Notes: a model not told the origin generated them from the letters alone. A stretch of DNA of 64,000 nt from Serpula lacrymans var. lacrymans S7.9 (GCF_000218685.1 NW_006763296.1:920715-984714); one strand, 5' to 3'; shown: positions 47,786 through 57,739, counted from the stretch's first letter. Numbers and translations are program-made.

Positions 47786-48036
47786 TGCCATGCACAAAGT
47801 TGATTGGTAACATGGACAGGTGTCAATAATGAAGCAAATATTCAAAAGACTCACCTTTGCGTCACACAGGCATAGTGCCACGTGGAATAGTAATCAATAT
47901 TGCCTTTTTTGAATTTGTGGCTGATCAGCACCACCTCTATTAGGCAATCAAGTTGCGTTCACCTTTGCTTTCCGTCTGGTACTTTCCGCATTTTGGCATT
48001 TTGGCAAATTTTTGCGTCACCACTGGCTACATATTG
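47786..48036 (+). repeat. Repeat R, copy 2, left part
   Basis: The sequence matches 35816-36063 at about 90 percent by eye and stops abruptly where the Copia LTR begins. It resumes at 56233. The break corresponds to about 36063 in copy 1 (CTACACATTG). The Copia element therefore inserted into an existing R copy. Confidence 0.8.
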
Positions 48037-48360
48037 TAATAAATCTAAGTGAAAACTCAGCCGCTGCCCAAGAGGCTATAGAAACGGTTTTATTATTTAC
48101 CTAAGTGAAAACTACAATAGGTGTTAGTTTAAGGTAATCTCTAATAAATGTAATATAACATACCTCAGCCACTGCCTGAGAGGCTATGAAACCGACTGAG
48201 GTATTCCTATACTAAACCCCCTACTACTTATAGTCGGAGGTGCTACTTGCTACAGTATAATGACTCCTAGGAGAACAATGGTTACTCCATGGAGTGGTGG
48301 CTATGCTCCATGGAGAACAATGGCTGCTTTAGCAGACACCGGGTTTATCTGGTTTTGTCA
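48037..48360 (-). repeat. Copia 3' LTR
   Basis: The 324 bp match 55449-56232 once the solo LTR there is removed. On the minus strand it begins TGACAAAACC; the other end reads TTTATTA rather than CA, in both copies. A subrepeat of about 31 bp (CTCAGCCGCTGCCCAAGAGG and following bases) occurs twice within it, near 48057 and 48173. Confidence 0.85.
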
Positions 48361-48377
48361 CTCCTGCTTGAGTGCAA

Positions 48378-48714
48378 TCATAGTCCCATAGCTTTGGAGA
48401 ATTTCCAGTGTTTTTCGTGAGTGAGGGGTTTAGTGAGAATGTTGGCAACCATATCTCCTGTAGGAACATATCTGATTACTGCCTCTCCCTTTGATACTAA
48501 GTCATCTTGGATAAAATGATATTTCCATTGAATATGTTTTGAGCGAACACGGATCTTGTGTAAGAATGATAGCTGCTTGATTGTCACAGTATAATGTTGT
48601 AGGTCCATTTTGAGCATGTCCGATTGCTTCAAAAAATGTCCGAAGCCATGCAAGGTTTTGTCCAGCATTGCTCAATCCAATGTACTCTGACTCCGTGGAG
48701 GATAAAGCTACCAT
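48378..48714 (-). pseudogene. Copia RNase H and C-terminus
   Basis: The frame shows MVALSSTESEYIGLSNAGQN, LYCDNQAAI and, after a frameshift, GDMVANILTKPLTHEKHWKF. These are the Copia RNase H motifs (TESEY, CDNQ and the terminal D-x-LTKPL). The break lies near 48560. It no longer encodes one protein. Confidence 0.85.
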
Positions 48715-48897
48715 GCTTTGTCTTTTGCTTGTCCAGGAGATTGCTCCTCAGACGGTGATAAAAACAAAACCTGATGTTGATCAAGACGTATCTGGGTCTC
48801 CAGACCAATCTGCATCTGAATATCCATAGAAATCCATGTCCATGGAGACATCTGTGCCATCATAACATAGTTCCATGTCCCTGGTTGCTTTCAGATA

Positions 48898-49741
48898 TCA
48901 GAGGTCACATTTTGCAGCTTCCCAGTGATGGCTCCTTGGAGCTGAGCTATGCCTGCTTAGTATTCCAACAACGTCTGGGCGGGTTCCGAGCATGGCATAG
49001 ATGAGGGAGCCTACAATTGAGATGTATGACACTTGACACCCTTCAATATGCATCTCGTGTTGCACAATATCTTCCCCTGGAGCATTTGCAAGGAGTTTTG
49101 ATCCATGGGCCATTGGTGTCCATACTGGTTTGCAGTTATTCATTCCAGTACGCTCCAGGACTGTGTCAATGTATTGGCGTTGCAATAGGGATATTGTTTT
49201 GTTTGAACAATATCCAGCAGTATCCAGGTTGGATAGGAACACCCCCTGGAGGAAGCATGTACAGTTTTTCTTCAAGTTCTTCACTGAGATAAGCTGTGGA
49301 TATGTCCATTTTATCAAGTTCTAGGTCATACTTTGCTGCTAGGGCTAGAATAATTCAGATTGACTCTAAGTTTGCAACCGGAGCAAAAACCTCCTGGTAA
49401 TTAATCCCCTCCCTTTGAGTAAAACCTCGTGCAATAATCCGGAGTTTGTATCTCTCAATGTTTCCGTTTTGATCAAACTTGATCCAGAACACAGGTTTTG
49501 ATGTAATAGGTTTCACTCCCTTTGGAAGTGGGACAGTGTCATATACTGCATTAGTATTGAGACTTAGGAGTTCCTCCTCCAAGGCAGACTTCCATAATTC
49601 TCCATCCGGACGTGATAAGGCTTCCTTTAGTGTCCTTGGAAGGTCTATGTTAGATGGACTGGTACTTGCTATTCCAGCAAAGAATGTCTCCTCTGTATCA
49701 GATGTTTCTTCATGCACCTCAGGAGTGTTAGGTTTTTCCAT
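48898..49741 (-). pseudogene. Copia reverse transcriptase, two broken halves
   Basis: The first half (49741-49355) has PRTLKEALSRPDGELWKSAL, YDTVPLPKGVKPITSKPVFW and RGFTQREGINYQEVFAPVAN. The second (49317-48898) has YIDTVLERTGMNNCKPVWTP and GSLIYAMLGTRPD. The catalytic block with YVDD between them is missing or unreadable around 49320-49355, so the enzyme is dead. Confidence 0.85.
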
Positions 49742-50459
49742 GGAGTTGTCATGCTGCTCTTTTCAAGACTGTTCCTCATCTAGAGTCCTTTGATAATCTC
49801 GGTTTTTGTCTGCAGGACAAGTCTGGCAACTGCTTCTGCGTACTCCTAGGACTTCAGCAGGCATGACTTCTCTTTTAGGAACTTGTGCAGGTACTTCAGG
49901 GAGTAGACACATTTGTGTGTGTGTTGCCCCACTCACTCCTGAAGGTGCTGAATGACTCCTGGGAGGTGTTGTATGCCTTCCAGAAGCTGATCTGATGGAC
50001 AGGCTGTCTATGTTACAATTGACATACCAGCACCTACTTACGCTTTACTTTTTTGTACTTTTACTTTTCATTTTCCAAGTCACATGACTGATCATGTGAC
50101 CATTGACTTTACCTTACATTTCAGACTTTTCATAGTCACATGACCAACCATGTGACACATCACCTGACCAGTGTCTAGACTCATCATGTGACTGGTCACA
50201 TACTAAACATCGGACTTTAAATTTTATTTACAATTGTATAGTACATATGTACAAACAAACCTGTAGTAGTATATATAATAGATCAAGGAGACGACTCAGC
50301 GGAGTCCTCCTGTTGTTAACCAACAAACTCTCTGCAGCCTAAGGGGTAACCACTCCCTCTTCACTACTTTTATAGTGTGTTCCTGTGTGCGCCAGAGTAA
50401 CTAACTCTTGGTTGTTACAGCCAGAGTAACAAACTCTTGGTTGTTACAAGGACTGAGTT

Positions 50460-50777
50460 TGTTGTGGGTAAACAACAGGAGGACTCGCTGAGGAGTCTCC
50501 TGGATCTATTGGGGTATATATACTACTACGGGTTGTTTGTACATGTGTACTATACAGTTGATGGAGGTAGTGGCTGATGATGTCATGGGACTCAGCCTAT
50601 GTGACCAGCTCCACTATGTGAGAGACTTGTAGCTAGAATAAGGAAAAGGCAGCGCAGTGCAAGAAGGTGGAGTTTGAACAAGATGGAAAGTGCCGCATGG
50701 CACAGTGTGTGAAAACTCCAGAAGAAAGTTAAAGAGGAGAATGAAATTTAAAGGTCCAAAAATTGTGTATCGTAACA
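50460..50777 (-). repeat. Family-L LTR fragment, inverted
   Basis: It matches the reverse complement of 52926-53343 (AACAGGAGGACTCGCTGAGG near its left end, ATCGTAACA at its right end) but lacks the outermost 60 or so bases. It lies head-to-head with the LTR at 50011-50419, so about 200 bp on each side could pair into a large hairpin. Confidence 0.75.
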
Positions 50778-51157
50778 GAAGCAGGTTTCAAGCTGCTTAT
50801 ATGGGCTTGTGTGCTAAAAGGTTATTGAAGGTACAAATGTGATCATAAACTTTAGTACTAGTGTTTTCTCTTGTTTTTCTCTATCTCTGTCTCTCTCATT
50901 AGTTCACACTTAATCTCTAGTTTACTTTTGTTTCAATCTTTGCTGAATACAATGAACATTTTGTTTTACATTTGCACAAACTATAAGCTATACAATCACA
51001 ATAAAACAGTGTCTGCATTGTAGCCAGCGTGAATGTACCACTGCCTCACCTTGTCTGAAGTCACTACATGTGCCACTCCAAGTAGGGCAACTTCAGGGTA
51101 TTCATATTCTTGGATACAAACATAGTCAAGTTGTATCCAGGATTTGACTGTATGCTG

Positions 51158-51730
51158 TTAGCAATGTAAGAGAAGAAAGAAAAAGGGGTTACCACAACTG
51201 AAACTCTCCTCAATTGGATTCAAATTGGGAGAGTAAGGTGGGAGAAAGACTAGCATACATCTGACTCCTTCAACGACCTCCCGTGGTGCACTGGCTTTGT
51301 GAATTGCACAATTGTTGAGTATTATAATGCTTGGGTCTTGAGGATAAGGGTTCATCGTTGGTAGCTGTTTAAGTCAAAAATTAGAAGACAAAAATAAGAG
51401 AAATAAAATGTACATACCATATTGTTGACAATAAAATTGAAAAAAGCCTCACTGTTGAGAGAACCAAGGATAATGCTCATAGCTGAGTATCCTGTCATAG
51501 TTAATGCAGCCACAAGGCTATAGCGCTCCCCTCGGATAAAATTGGCTTGAACCTCTGCGCACCAGCCTCTTGGGGCTCATCCGTAGTGTCGGTAGATTGT
51601 CCTATTGTCCTTGCTGGTTTTGTCGACTGCAACAAACTGGCTGGCCACAAAGTGTGTGCTCATCTCCTGTAACCACTCCTCTTGCAGATCATCATTTCTC
51701 TCTGCAGCACACTTCAGTCACCCTCCAAAT
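51158..51730 (-). pseudogene. DDE_3 transposase C-terminal fragment
   Basis: On the minus strand: MSTHFVASQFVAVDKTSKDN, RTIYRHYG followed by a stop; NFIRGERYSLVAALTMTGYS; a GTATGT..CAG intron at about 51366-51419; then MNPYPQDPSIIILNNCAIHK and LPPYSPNLNPIEESFS. The second catalytic Asp (DNCAIH in active relatives) is Asn here (NNCAIH), and a stop lies early. The first third of the gene is absent. Confidence 0.82.
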
Positions 51731-52925
51731 GGGGGCATTTAGGTTGAACATTGTGTGTAAAACTATGTAAAACTATCAACCTAAATGCCTGTTTTTTTGG
51801 GAAGATCCCAGGACTTGGAATGATCCCCAGGTAATTTACATCTGGGCAAATCCCATCCCTATAGGATCATCCCAGTGGATTATCCCCACTAGGATAATCT
51901 CACAGAAATGTCACATGTCACAAGGTGTCAGGGGGGCCAATAACAGAAAAAGTGGCTTTTCCCAGATCAGCAACACCAACAGATCATTAATTGGAAATTG
52001 ATGCTTGAGCACTAAACAATGACAAGTAGTAGTATGGCTTGTAATGAGGAAATAGGTACCTGGAGAAATCTGAATATTGTTTGAACAATGAACAACTGGA
52101 AGATAATAAATACTGTACCATTCTGACCTTAGATGTATGTGAATTTGAGTGTGATATGGTATAATGCTAATTTCACATATTCATTGGTTGTTGGGATGTG
52201 TGAAAAACCTGTAGTAGTATATATACCCTAATATATTAAGGAGACAACTCAGTGGAGTCCTCTTGTTGTTGACCAACTAACTCACTGCAGCCTAAAGGGT
52301 AACCACTCCCTCATCATCCTCTCTATAGCTTATCTGAGTTGTGCGCCAGAGTAGGAAACTCTTGGTTGTTACAGTCTAGCTGTATTTGGACTTTTTCCAC
52401 ATCAGCTGGCTGTATGTTGAGGCGCTGTCCTCCCACTGACTGTGACTCTAGTTTCCGTTCTGAAGATAGCCAGTGTTCGGGTCTTGGTTGTAGAGACTGT
52501 TGTGGAGGGTGTCTTAGCTGATCAGGTGCTCCCACTGCTCTCAGAACGTCTCCATGGAGGTAATGCTCCACTGCTCTTGGAACATCTTCTTGGAGATGTG
52601 GTTCCATTTGCGATTCATTTGGATTTTGGGTCTGAGGGTCAGGATCATCCTCCTCCAATGTATTTTGGTCTGGATAGTGAGCATTCTCTGGAATGAGTCC
52701 CTCCCACTGATCTGTGCTAGGGTCTGTGTTCTAGGAAGCAGTGTCGTCCTTTTGTACCTTTCCAGATTCATTGAAAATGACATACCGACTGGAAAACACA
52801 GTTTGTTTTACAGTGTCTAGGAGTTTGTAGGCTTGCTTCCCATGTGTGTAGCCAATCATTATGGCTTTGCACCCCTTGGAGTAAAACTTCCCTTGCCTTT
52901 TATCTTTCGGAATCAAGGCATATGC

Positions 52926-53343
52926 TGTTATGATAACACAATTTTTGGATTTTTAAATTTCATTCTCCCCTTTAACCCTTTACTATAGTTTTCACACACA
53001 GTGCCATGCAGCACTTTCCTTTTTGTTCAAACTCCTCTTTCTCGCGCCGCATTGCCTTTCTTCTTATTTTAGATACAAGTATCTCACGCAGTGGAGCTGG
53101 TCACACGGGCTGCACCCTCTGACATCATCAGCCACTGCCTTCATCAACTGTATAGTATATATGTACAAACAAACCTGTAGTAGTATATATACCCCAATAA
53201 ATCCAGGAGACTCCTCAGCGAGTCCTCCTGTTGTATCCTCACAACTAACTTGTTGAAACCTAAGGGGTGATCCCTTTCTTACATGTCTACTCCTTTTGCT
53301 TATTTTAGTTGTGCGACAGAGTAACTAACTCTTGGTTGTTACA
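52926..53343 (+). repeat. Solo LTR of family L, TATGC duplication
   Basis: The 418 bp start TGTTATGATAACAC and end TTGGTTGTTACA, giving inverted TGTTA/TAACA ends. TATGC stands at 52921-52925 and 53344-53348. The Copia integrase reading frame is interrupted exactly here and continues on either side. A solo LTR is what remains after recombination between the two LTRs of a full element. Confidence 0.88.
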
Positions 53344-53348
53344 TATGC

Positions 53349-54287
53349 TTGGCATCTGAAAGGGCAAAATAAAGCTGGATCAACTCTCCTTTTAAACAGT
53401 ATTTCATATGGGGACTTTCCATGGAGTCCTGATGCTGGGCTGCGTGCTGTGATATATGCAGCCGTTTGCATGGCATCTACCCAGAATGACTTTGGGAGCT
53501 TGGAATTATGGAGCATAGTGGTTGCTAATTTAGCCAATGTCTGATTTATGCGTTCTGCAATGCCATTTTGTTCCGGAGTATCTGCAACTGTAGTTTCTTG
53601 GATGACACCATCTCCTCAGAGCTGATTTTTGAATGCATTGCCAGTATATTCTCCTCCCCCATCGCTCCAGAGGAATTCTGTGTACAGTGGAGTGAAGTTT
53701 TTTTCTCCCAAATGAGTTTGGAAAAATGTTTGGACATCTTCTTTCCATTGCTTGTATCGTTCCAGTGCTTCACTTTTTTGTTTTAGGAAATATATCCATG
53801 GAAATTTGGAGAAATCATCTACAATGATAATCCAGTACCAAAAACCCTCCCTGGAGGTTGGTTTGATTGGTCCTCCAACATCTGTGTGCACAATTTGTAT
53901 GGGGTGCTTGGCTCGGTTTCCTCCAGTGGACTTGAAAGGTAATTTCTTCATCTTTCCTAAACCACAAGGTTCACAGAACTCCGGGGTTCCGGTAAGGGTG
54001 TCTATGTCCTGGAGCTGTCCTTGTGTAACCATTTGTTGCAAGTGATCCATTCCAATGTGTCCCATTCTCCTGTGCAATAAATTTACATCTACTGCTGCAA
54101 AAGCTGACTCCGGGTTGATTTTGGGTTTTGCTTGGATGTGATAAAGTCCTCGCTTGTGTAAGGCAGTGAGGATAAGTTCCTTCTTTTTCCAAACTTCACA
54201 AGCATTTGACCCTGCTGGAAAAAGTGTTGATAACCCCGTTTTAGACAATTTGTGGACAGAAACAAGTGCTAAAGTGAAGTTTGGCAC
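53349..54287 (-). pseudogene. Copia integrase region
   Basis: The minus frame shows the zinc-binding HHCC region (LLHRRMGHIGMDHLQQMV ... CEPCGLGKMKKLPF) and the core (HTDVGGPIKPTSREGFWYW, IIVDDFSKFPWIYFLKQKSE, LWSDGGGEYTGNAF) with two catalytic Asp positions present. The later part (MAKLATTMLHNSKLPKSFWV, RSPASGLHGKSPYE) is in another frame. The solo LTR at 52926 cuts the C-terminal end. Confidence 0.85.
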
Positions 54288-54370
54288 AAGTAAGACATTT
54301 GACAGTGCAATATTGTAGTCCCTTTTGCCAACAGTTGCTTGTAAGATTACTGTTCCAATTCCAATGGCAT

Positions 54371-55378
54371 TTACAGAGGATTCAGAACATGGTATGTTCC
54401 TGGCTCAAACCAGGAGCGGTGAGGGACCATGTGAGATGTGGCTTCAGAGTCAATGATGATTGTTGTTTTGGTCTTATCTGGTTCCGACACAAGGTAAGCT
54501 TGAATGTGTTTAGCAAGGGGCTTGGAAATATGTACATGTTCCAATGCAATATGACTCTGTTCCTCCTCGGAGTCAGATCCAGATGATTGCTCCGCCGTAT
54601 TTGCCTTTTCCTTCTCTTTTCCTTTATCCTTGTGTCTTTCCTTTCCCTTCTTCTTTTGACCTTTTCCAGCTGACTGAAGTGTTCGGCACTCCGAGGTGTT
54701 GTGTGATTTGGCTTTGTGGAAGTCACACCACTTCTCCTCGGACTTGAGTGCTGATTCAGAAACTCCAGGGGCCTTTTCTGACTGTTGTGCAACTTCTGCA
54801 ATGATTTGGATCCCAACTTCATCAAAGGTAAGTTTATTTTCTTCAATCGTGTTGATTACCAATAACTGAAATATTTGCCATTTAAGAGTACATGGGAGAG
54901 ATTGGAGAAGAGCAAAGGCCATGAGTTTGGTATCAACTCCTAGTTTTATTCCAGAGAGGTGTGAATCAATTGTCCAGATTTTTGCAATGTGGTCCTGGAT
55001 AGGTGATGTCCCATCCCAGGACAATTTGGTGAGTTGCTGGAATGAATAGAAGGCCAAGGCAATGTTGGACGTCTGATAGAGTGAGACAAGTTTATCAAAT
55101 AACTCCTTGGAGCTGGTGAGTTCTCCAATCCTCATTAGAAGGGCATTGGAGATGTGGTCCTGGATGATTCCATGTGCCTTCTCATTCTTAAGTATCCAGG
55201 TGATCTCAGGATTCCCCGAGGAGGTGGGTTTTCCTGGTGAGCGCTTAAGCTCCTCTCCAGTAACAACCCGGAGAACTTTTTCCCGACATAGCTTTGAGAT
55301 GATCTGGAGTTTCCATATCTGAAAATTGTTCGGTCTAGTGAGAACTGGACATGCGGATGTATTGTGTGCTGTGGTCAT
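54371..55378 (-). pseudogene. Copia gag and start of protease
   Basis: A single open frame of 335 residues starts MTTAHNTSACPVLTRPNNFQ and has the usual Copia gag pattern: NFQIWKLQIISKLCREKVLR, then GIIQDHISNALLMRIGELTS, then LFDKLVSLYQTSNIALAFYS. A zinc-knuckle-like stretch (CDFHKAKSHNTSEC) and a Lys/Glu-rich linker follow. The protease active site reads IIDSEATSHM, where DSGAT is usual, so the Gly is lost. A stop follows soon after. Confidence 0.85.
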
Positions 55379-55419
55379 GGTTCCGAGGTTGCCATTTCAA
55401 ATAAAAATTATTTCCTGTG

Positions 55420-55448
55420 TAGCTTTTGTGCCACCAGGGCTCATAACC
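55420..55448 (-). promoter_or_regulatory. Copia primer-binding site, half initiator-tRNA type
   Basis: Directly next to the 5' LTR the minus strand reads GGTTATGAGCCCTGGTGGC. Its complement contains GGGCTCATAACC, the anticodon arm of eukaryotic initiator Met-tRNA, rather than a tRNA 3' end. Drosophila copia is known to prime from such an internal cut of initiator tRNA; the match here suggests the same mechanism. Confidence 0.7.
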
Positions 55449-56232
55449 TAATAAATCTAAGTGAAACTCAGCCGCTGCCCGAGAGGCTATAGAAACAACT
55501 TTATTATTTACCTAAGTGAAAACTACAATAGATGTTAGTTTAAGGTAATCTCTAATAAATGTAATATAACATATCTCAGCCGCTGCCCAAGAGGCTATAG
55601 AAACGACTGAGGTATTCCTATACTAAACCCCCTACTACTTATAGTCAGTGTTACGATAACACAATTTTTGGACCTTTCCTTTATTTTTCATTCTCTGCTT
55701 TAACCTTTTTACTGTAGCTTTCACACTCCGTGCCATGCGGCACTTTCCCTTTTATTCAAACTCCTCTTTCTCGCGCCGTATGGCCTTGTTTCTTATTTTT
55801 AGATACTAGTATCTCACGCAGTGGAGCTGGTCACATGGGCTGCACCCTCTGACATCATCAGCCACTGCCTCCATCAACTGTACAGTATACATGTACAAAT
55901 AGCTTGTAGTAGTATAAATACCCCAATAGATCAAGGAGACTCCTCAGCGAGTCCTTCTGTTGTATACCAACTAACTCACTGCAGCCTAAGGGGTAACCAC
56001 TCCCACTCATCATTCTCTGACTGATCAGTGGTACATACTGCTGGTCGGTGAACCTTATAGTGTGTCTTAGTGTGCGCCAGAGTAACTAACTCTTGGTTGT
56101 TACAGTCAGAGGTGCTACTTGCTACAGTATAATGACTCCTAGGAGAACAATAATGACTCCATGGAGTGGTGGCTATGCTCCATGGAGAACAATGGCTGCT
56201 TTAGCAGACACCGGGTTTATCCGTTTTTGTCA
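55449..56232 (-). repeat. Copia 5' LTR, split by a solo LTR
   Basis: The parts 55449-55648 and 56110-56232 match the 3' LTR at 48037-48360; removing the insert and one 5-bp duplication leaves 323 bp. The outer end ends GTTTTTGTCA before the TATTA flank. Confidence 0.85.
55649..56104 (+). repeat. Solo LTR of family L, GTCAG duplication
   Basis: The 456 bp start TGTTACGATAACAC and end TTGGTTGTTACA. GTCAG stands at 55644-55648 and 56105-56109, while the uninterrupted 3' LTR has GTCGG once at the same place. A TATA-like TATAAATACCCC near 55913 and a repeated CTAACTC motif lie inside. Confidence 0.9.
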
Positions 56233-57304
56233 TATTACGCCCTTGCTTTTGTTGTTCTCCCTTACCTTTTTTTCTTTACTCATCCCCACCATAGGCCCCT
56301 TACTCTCTTTTTTATTCTCACCAGACAGTCGTTTCTGGCTACCTATTTTAGTCCACTTCCTTGTCACCTCCACCCTCCTCCTACTCGTCTTTCTTGCTCC
56401 CCCACCATACCTGATGTCACTACTCTCCATCCGCTTCTGTTGCCAATCCAGCAACCACCACGTGCCACTGCTGATATCAGCAAAGCCCTGGCAGCCGGTC
56501 CATCTTCATGACGTCTATCTTCCATTGTATACTATTAAATCATTGGTTGCTTGTCTTGCCTGGTTGAAGTGTGGGTGGGTAGTTTTTGAGCTGGAGAAGG
56601 TTCATCCCCTTGCATTGCCTATGTATATTGCTATCCCATTCACTTGGGTACATCTATCCTTTGTCTATTGTCTTTGCTACAGCTATACTTACCACATGCT
56701 GCCTGGGACACATTTGTTCCAGATTGGAACTACTCCCCTCCCTCCCTCATTTGACCAGGTGGTCCAATACAACCAGTCCATTGGTAAGGCCATGGTCTAA
56801 GAAATCAATACTGAAGCATAATAAGTAAATGAACATGTGAAGAAGACTGTATCTACTAACCTCAGTTTTGTGTAATACAAACTGAGGTGTAACTATCCTA
56901 GAAATGAGCATAAAAATGAGAAGGAAAAGTCCGAGTTCTTGAATCCCAATGGGGAAATGTTTTCCCATAAATATAGGGTGAAAGATCGGACTGTAACTGA
57001 ATTATCTAGTACTTGAAATATTAGTGTAGGCTCAAATAAAATATTGAATTGTGAGAATGATATATTGAGTATATAGAAATATACCTACACATGGAACCAC
57101 CGGATTTGGACTAGGTGGTGGACCGGTGGCTCCAGTTTCTTTTTTTTTTCAGCAGAACATTCATTTACAGTGCAATTATCTTGGATTTTTGAATCATTTT
57201 TAGGGACACATATTTTTTTAGAATGCCTGACTGACAATAAAGGAACTGTGTTGATACTGATATTGTTTTGCTTTGCCCTTTTTTGACTGCATCTTCCCAT
57301 GACA
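56233..57304 (+). repeat. Repeat R, copy 2, right part, with conserved ORF
   Basis: This matches 36064-36851 of copy 1 apart from an 18-bp in-frame deletion near 56500 and a 294-bp insertion. The ORF is kept: LLVFLAPPPYLMSLLSIRF, LPLYTIKSLVACLAWLKCGW, VVFELEKVHPLALPMYIAIP, then FDQVVQYNQSIGKAM. Its original last residues were separated by the insertion. Two copies keeping the same frame suggest the protein mattered to the repeat. Confidence 0.75.
56796..57089. mobile_element. 294-bp insertion with CATGG duplication
   Basis: Copy 1 of repeat R has one CATGG at the matching place; here CATGG stands at 56791-56795 and 57090-57094 with 294 bp of AT-rich, non-coding DNA between. The insert holds the hairpin CTCAGTTTTGT..ACAAACTGAG (about 56862-56888). 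Its ends (TCTAAG..CTACA) are not typical LTR ends. It could be a small non-autonomous element. Confidence 0.7.
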
Positions 57305-57739
57305 TCATGATTTTCTCGCTCTCTTTCTCCTATTGGACTTTATTTTATGGCTGTACAAACTTGTGACATTACTTACACAGCATTCATTGTCCATGGTGGC
57401 GGGTGCAGCGGTGGTGGTCGTGGTGGTGGTAAGAGTTGTTACAGAGTGGGCAACCGATACATGCTAATTAGATATGGCGGCCATAATGTATGTACTCGGA
57501 ATTGCCCGCACTTGCAAGTTGCACCAGTGTCTACCCGACGGTGTGAGTTGTCAACGGTTTGGGGTAACACTACGAGTCATATTACGGCTTGACGCCTGTT
57601 ATAAGCCTGCTACCACACGATGAACGTTCCCTCCCCAGCTTCTCGCCGTCCCACTCTCGTCCACAAACAGGTGAGGCGTTTTTACTTCAATTGTTTCGCG
57701 TAGAGTTCTGACACCTCTCACTATACAGATCATATAGTC
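57305..57739. promoter_or_regulatory. Upstream region of GST-like gene 1, with spliced uORF
   Basis: Beyond the repeat boundary the DNA is single-copy in this window. An ATG at about 57620 opens a short upstream frame (MNVPSPASRRPTLVHKQ); a GTGAGG..ACAG intron (about 57671-57728) follows and the frame ends at TAG just before the main ATG. It probably lies in the 5' UTR. Confidence 0.4.

Larger units (their letters stand above)
50011..52373 (+). mobile_element. Composite insertion bounded by family-L LTR sequence, GTCTA duplication
   Basis: GTCTA at 50006-50010 and 52374-52378 flanks the insert, and the Copia connecting region continues on either side. The left end is a 409-bp LTR (50011-50419, TGTTACAATTG..GTTACA), with its last 29 bp repeated (50420-50448). 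The right end is a partial LTR (52207-52373). Between them are an inverted LTR (50460-50777), a DDE_3 transposase piece and other DNA. No gag or pol is seen, so it is a non-autonomous or rearranged element. Confidence 0.65.
48037..56232 (-). mobile_element. Ty1/Copia retrotransposon, full length but decayed
   Basis: The element spans 8.2 kb, including later insertions. LTRs are 48037-48360 and 55449-56232 (the second enlarged by a solo LTR). Flanking 5-mers are TATTG and TATTA. In minus-strand order it has gag (55378-54371), integrase (54287-53349), a connecting region (52916-52379 and 50005-49742), reverse transcriptase (49741-48898) and RNase H (48714-48378). This PR-IN-RT-RH order defines Copia. 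Every part has stops or frameshifts, and the LTRs differ at roughly twenty sites by eye, so the insertion is old. Three insertions of LTR family L lie inside (50011-52373, 52926-53343, 55649-56104). Confidence 0.9.

Noticed and set aside
52339..52820. Plus-strand frames at 52339-52820
   Set aside because: They are shadows of the minus-strand Copia connecting region.
35816..57304. Repeat R copies as the two LTRs of one giant element
   Set aside because: Similarity extends past the TG..CA edges, the outer flanks share no duplication, and no primer site or polypurine tract lies next to either copy. The Gypsy remnant between them is too short and has a different layout.
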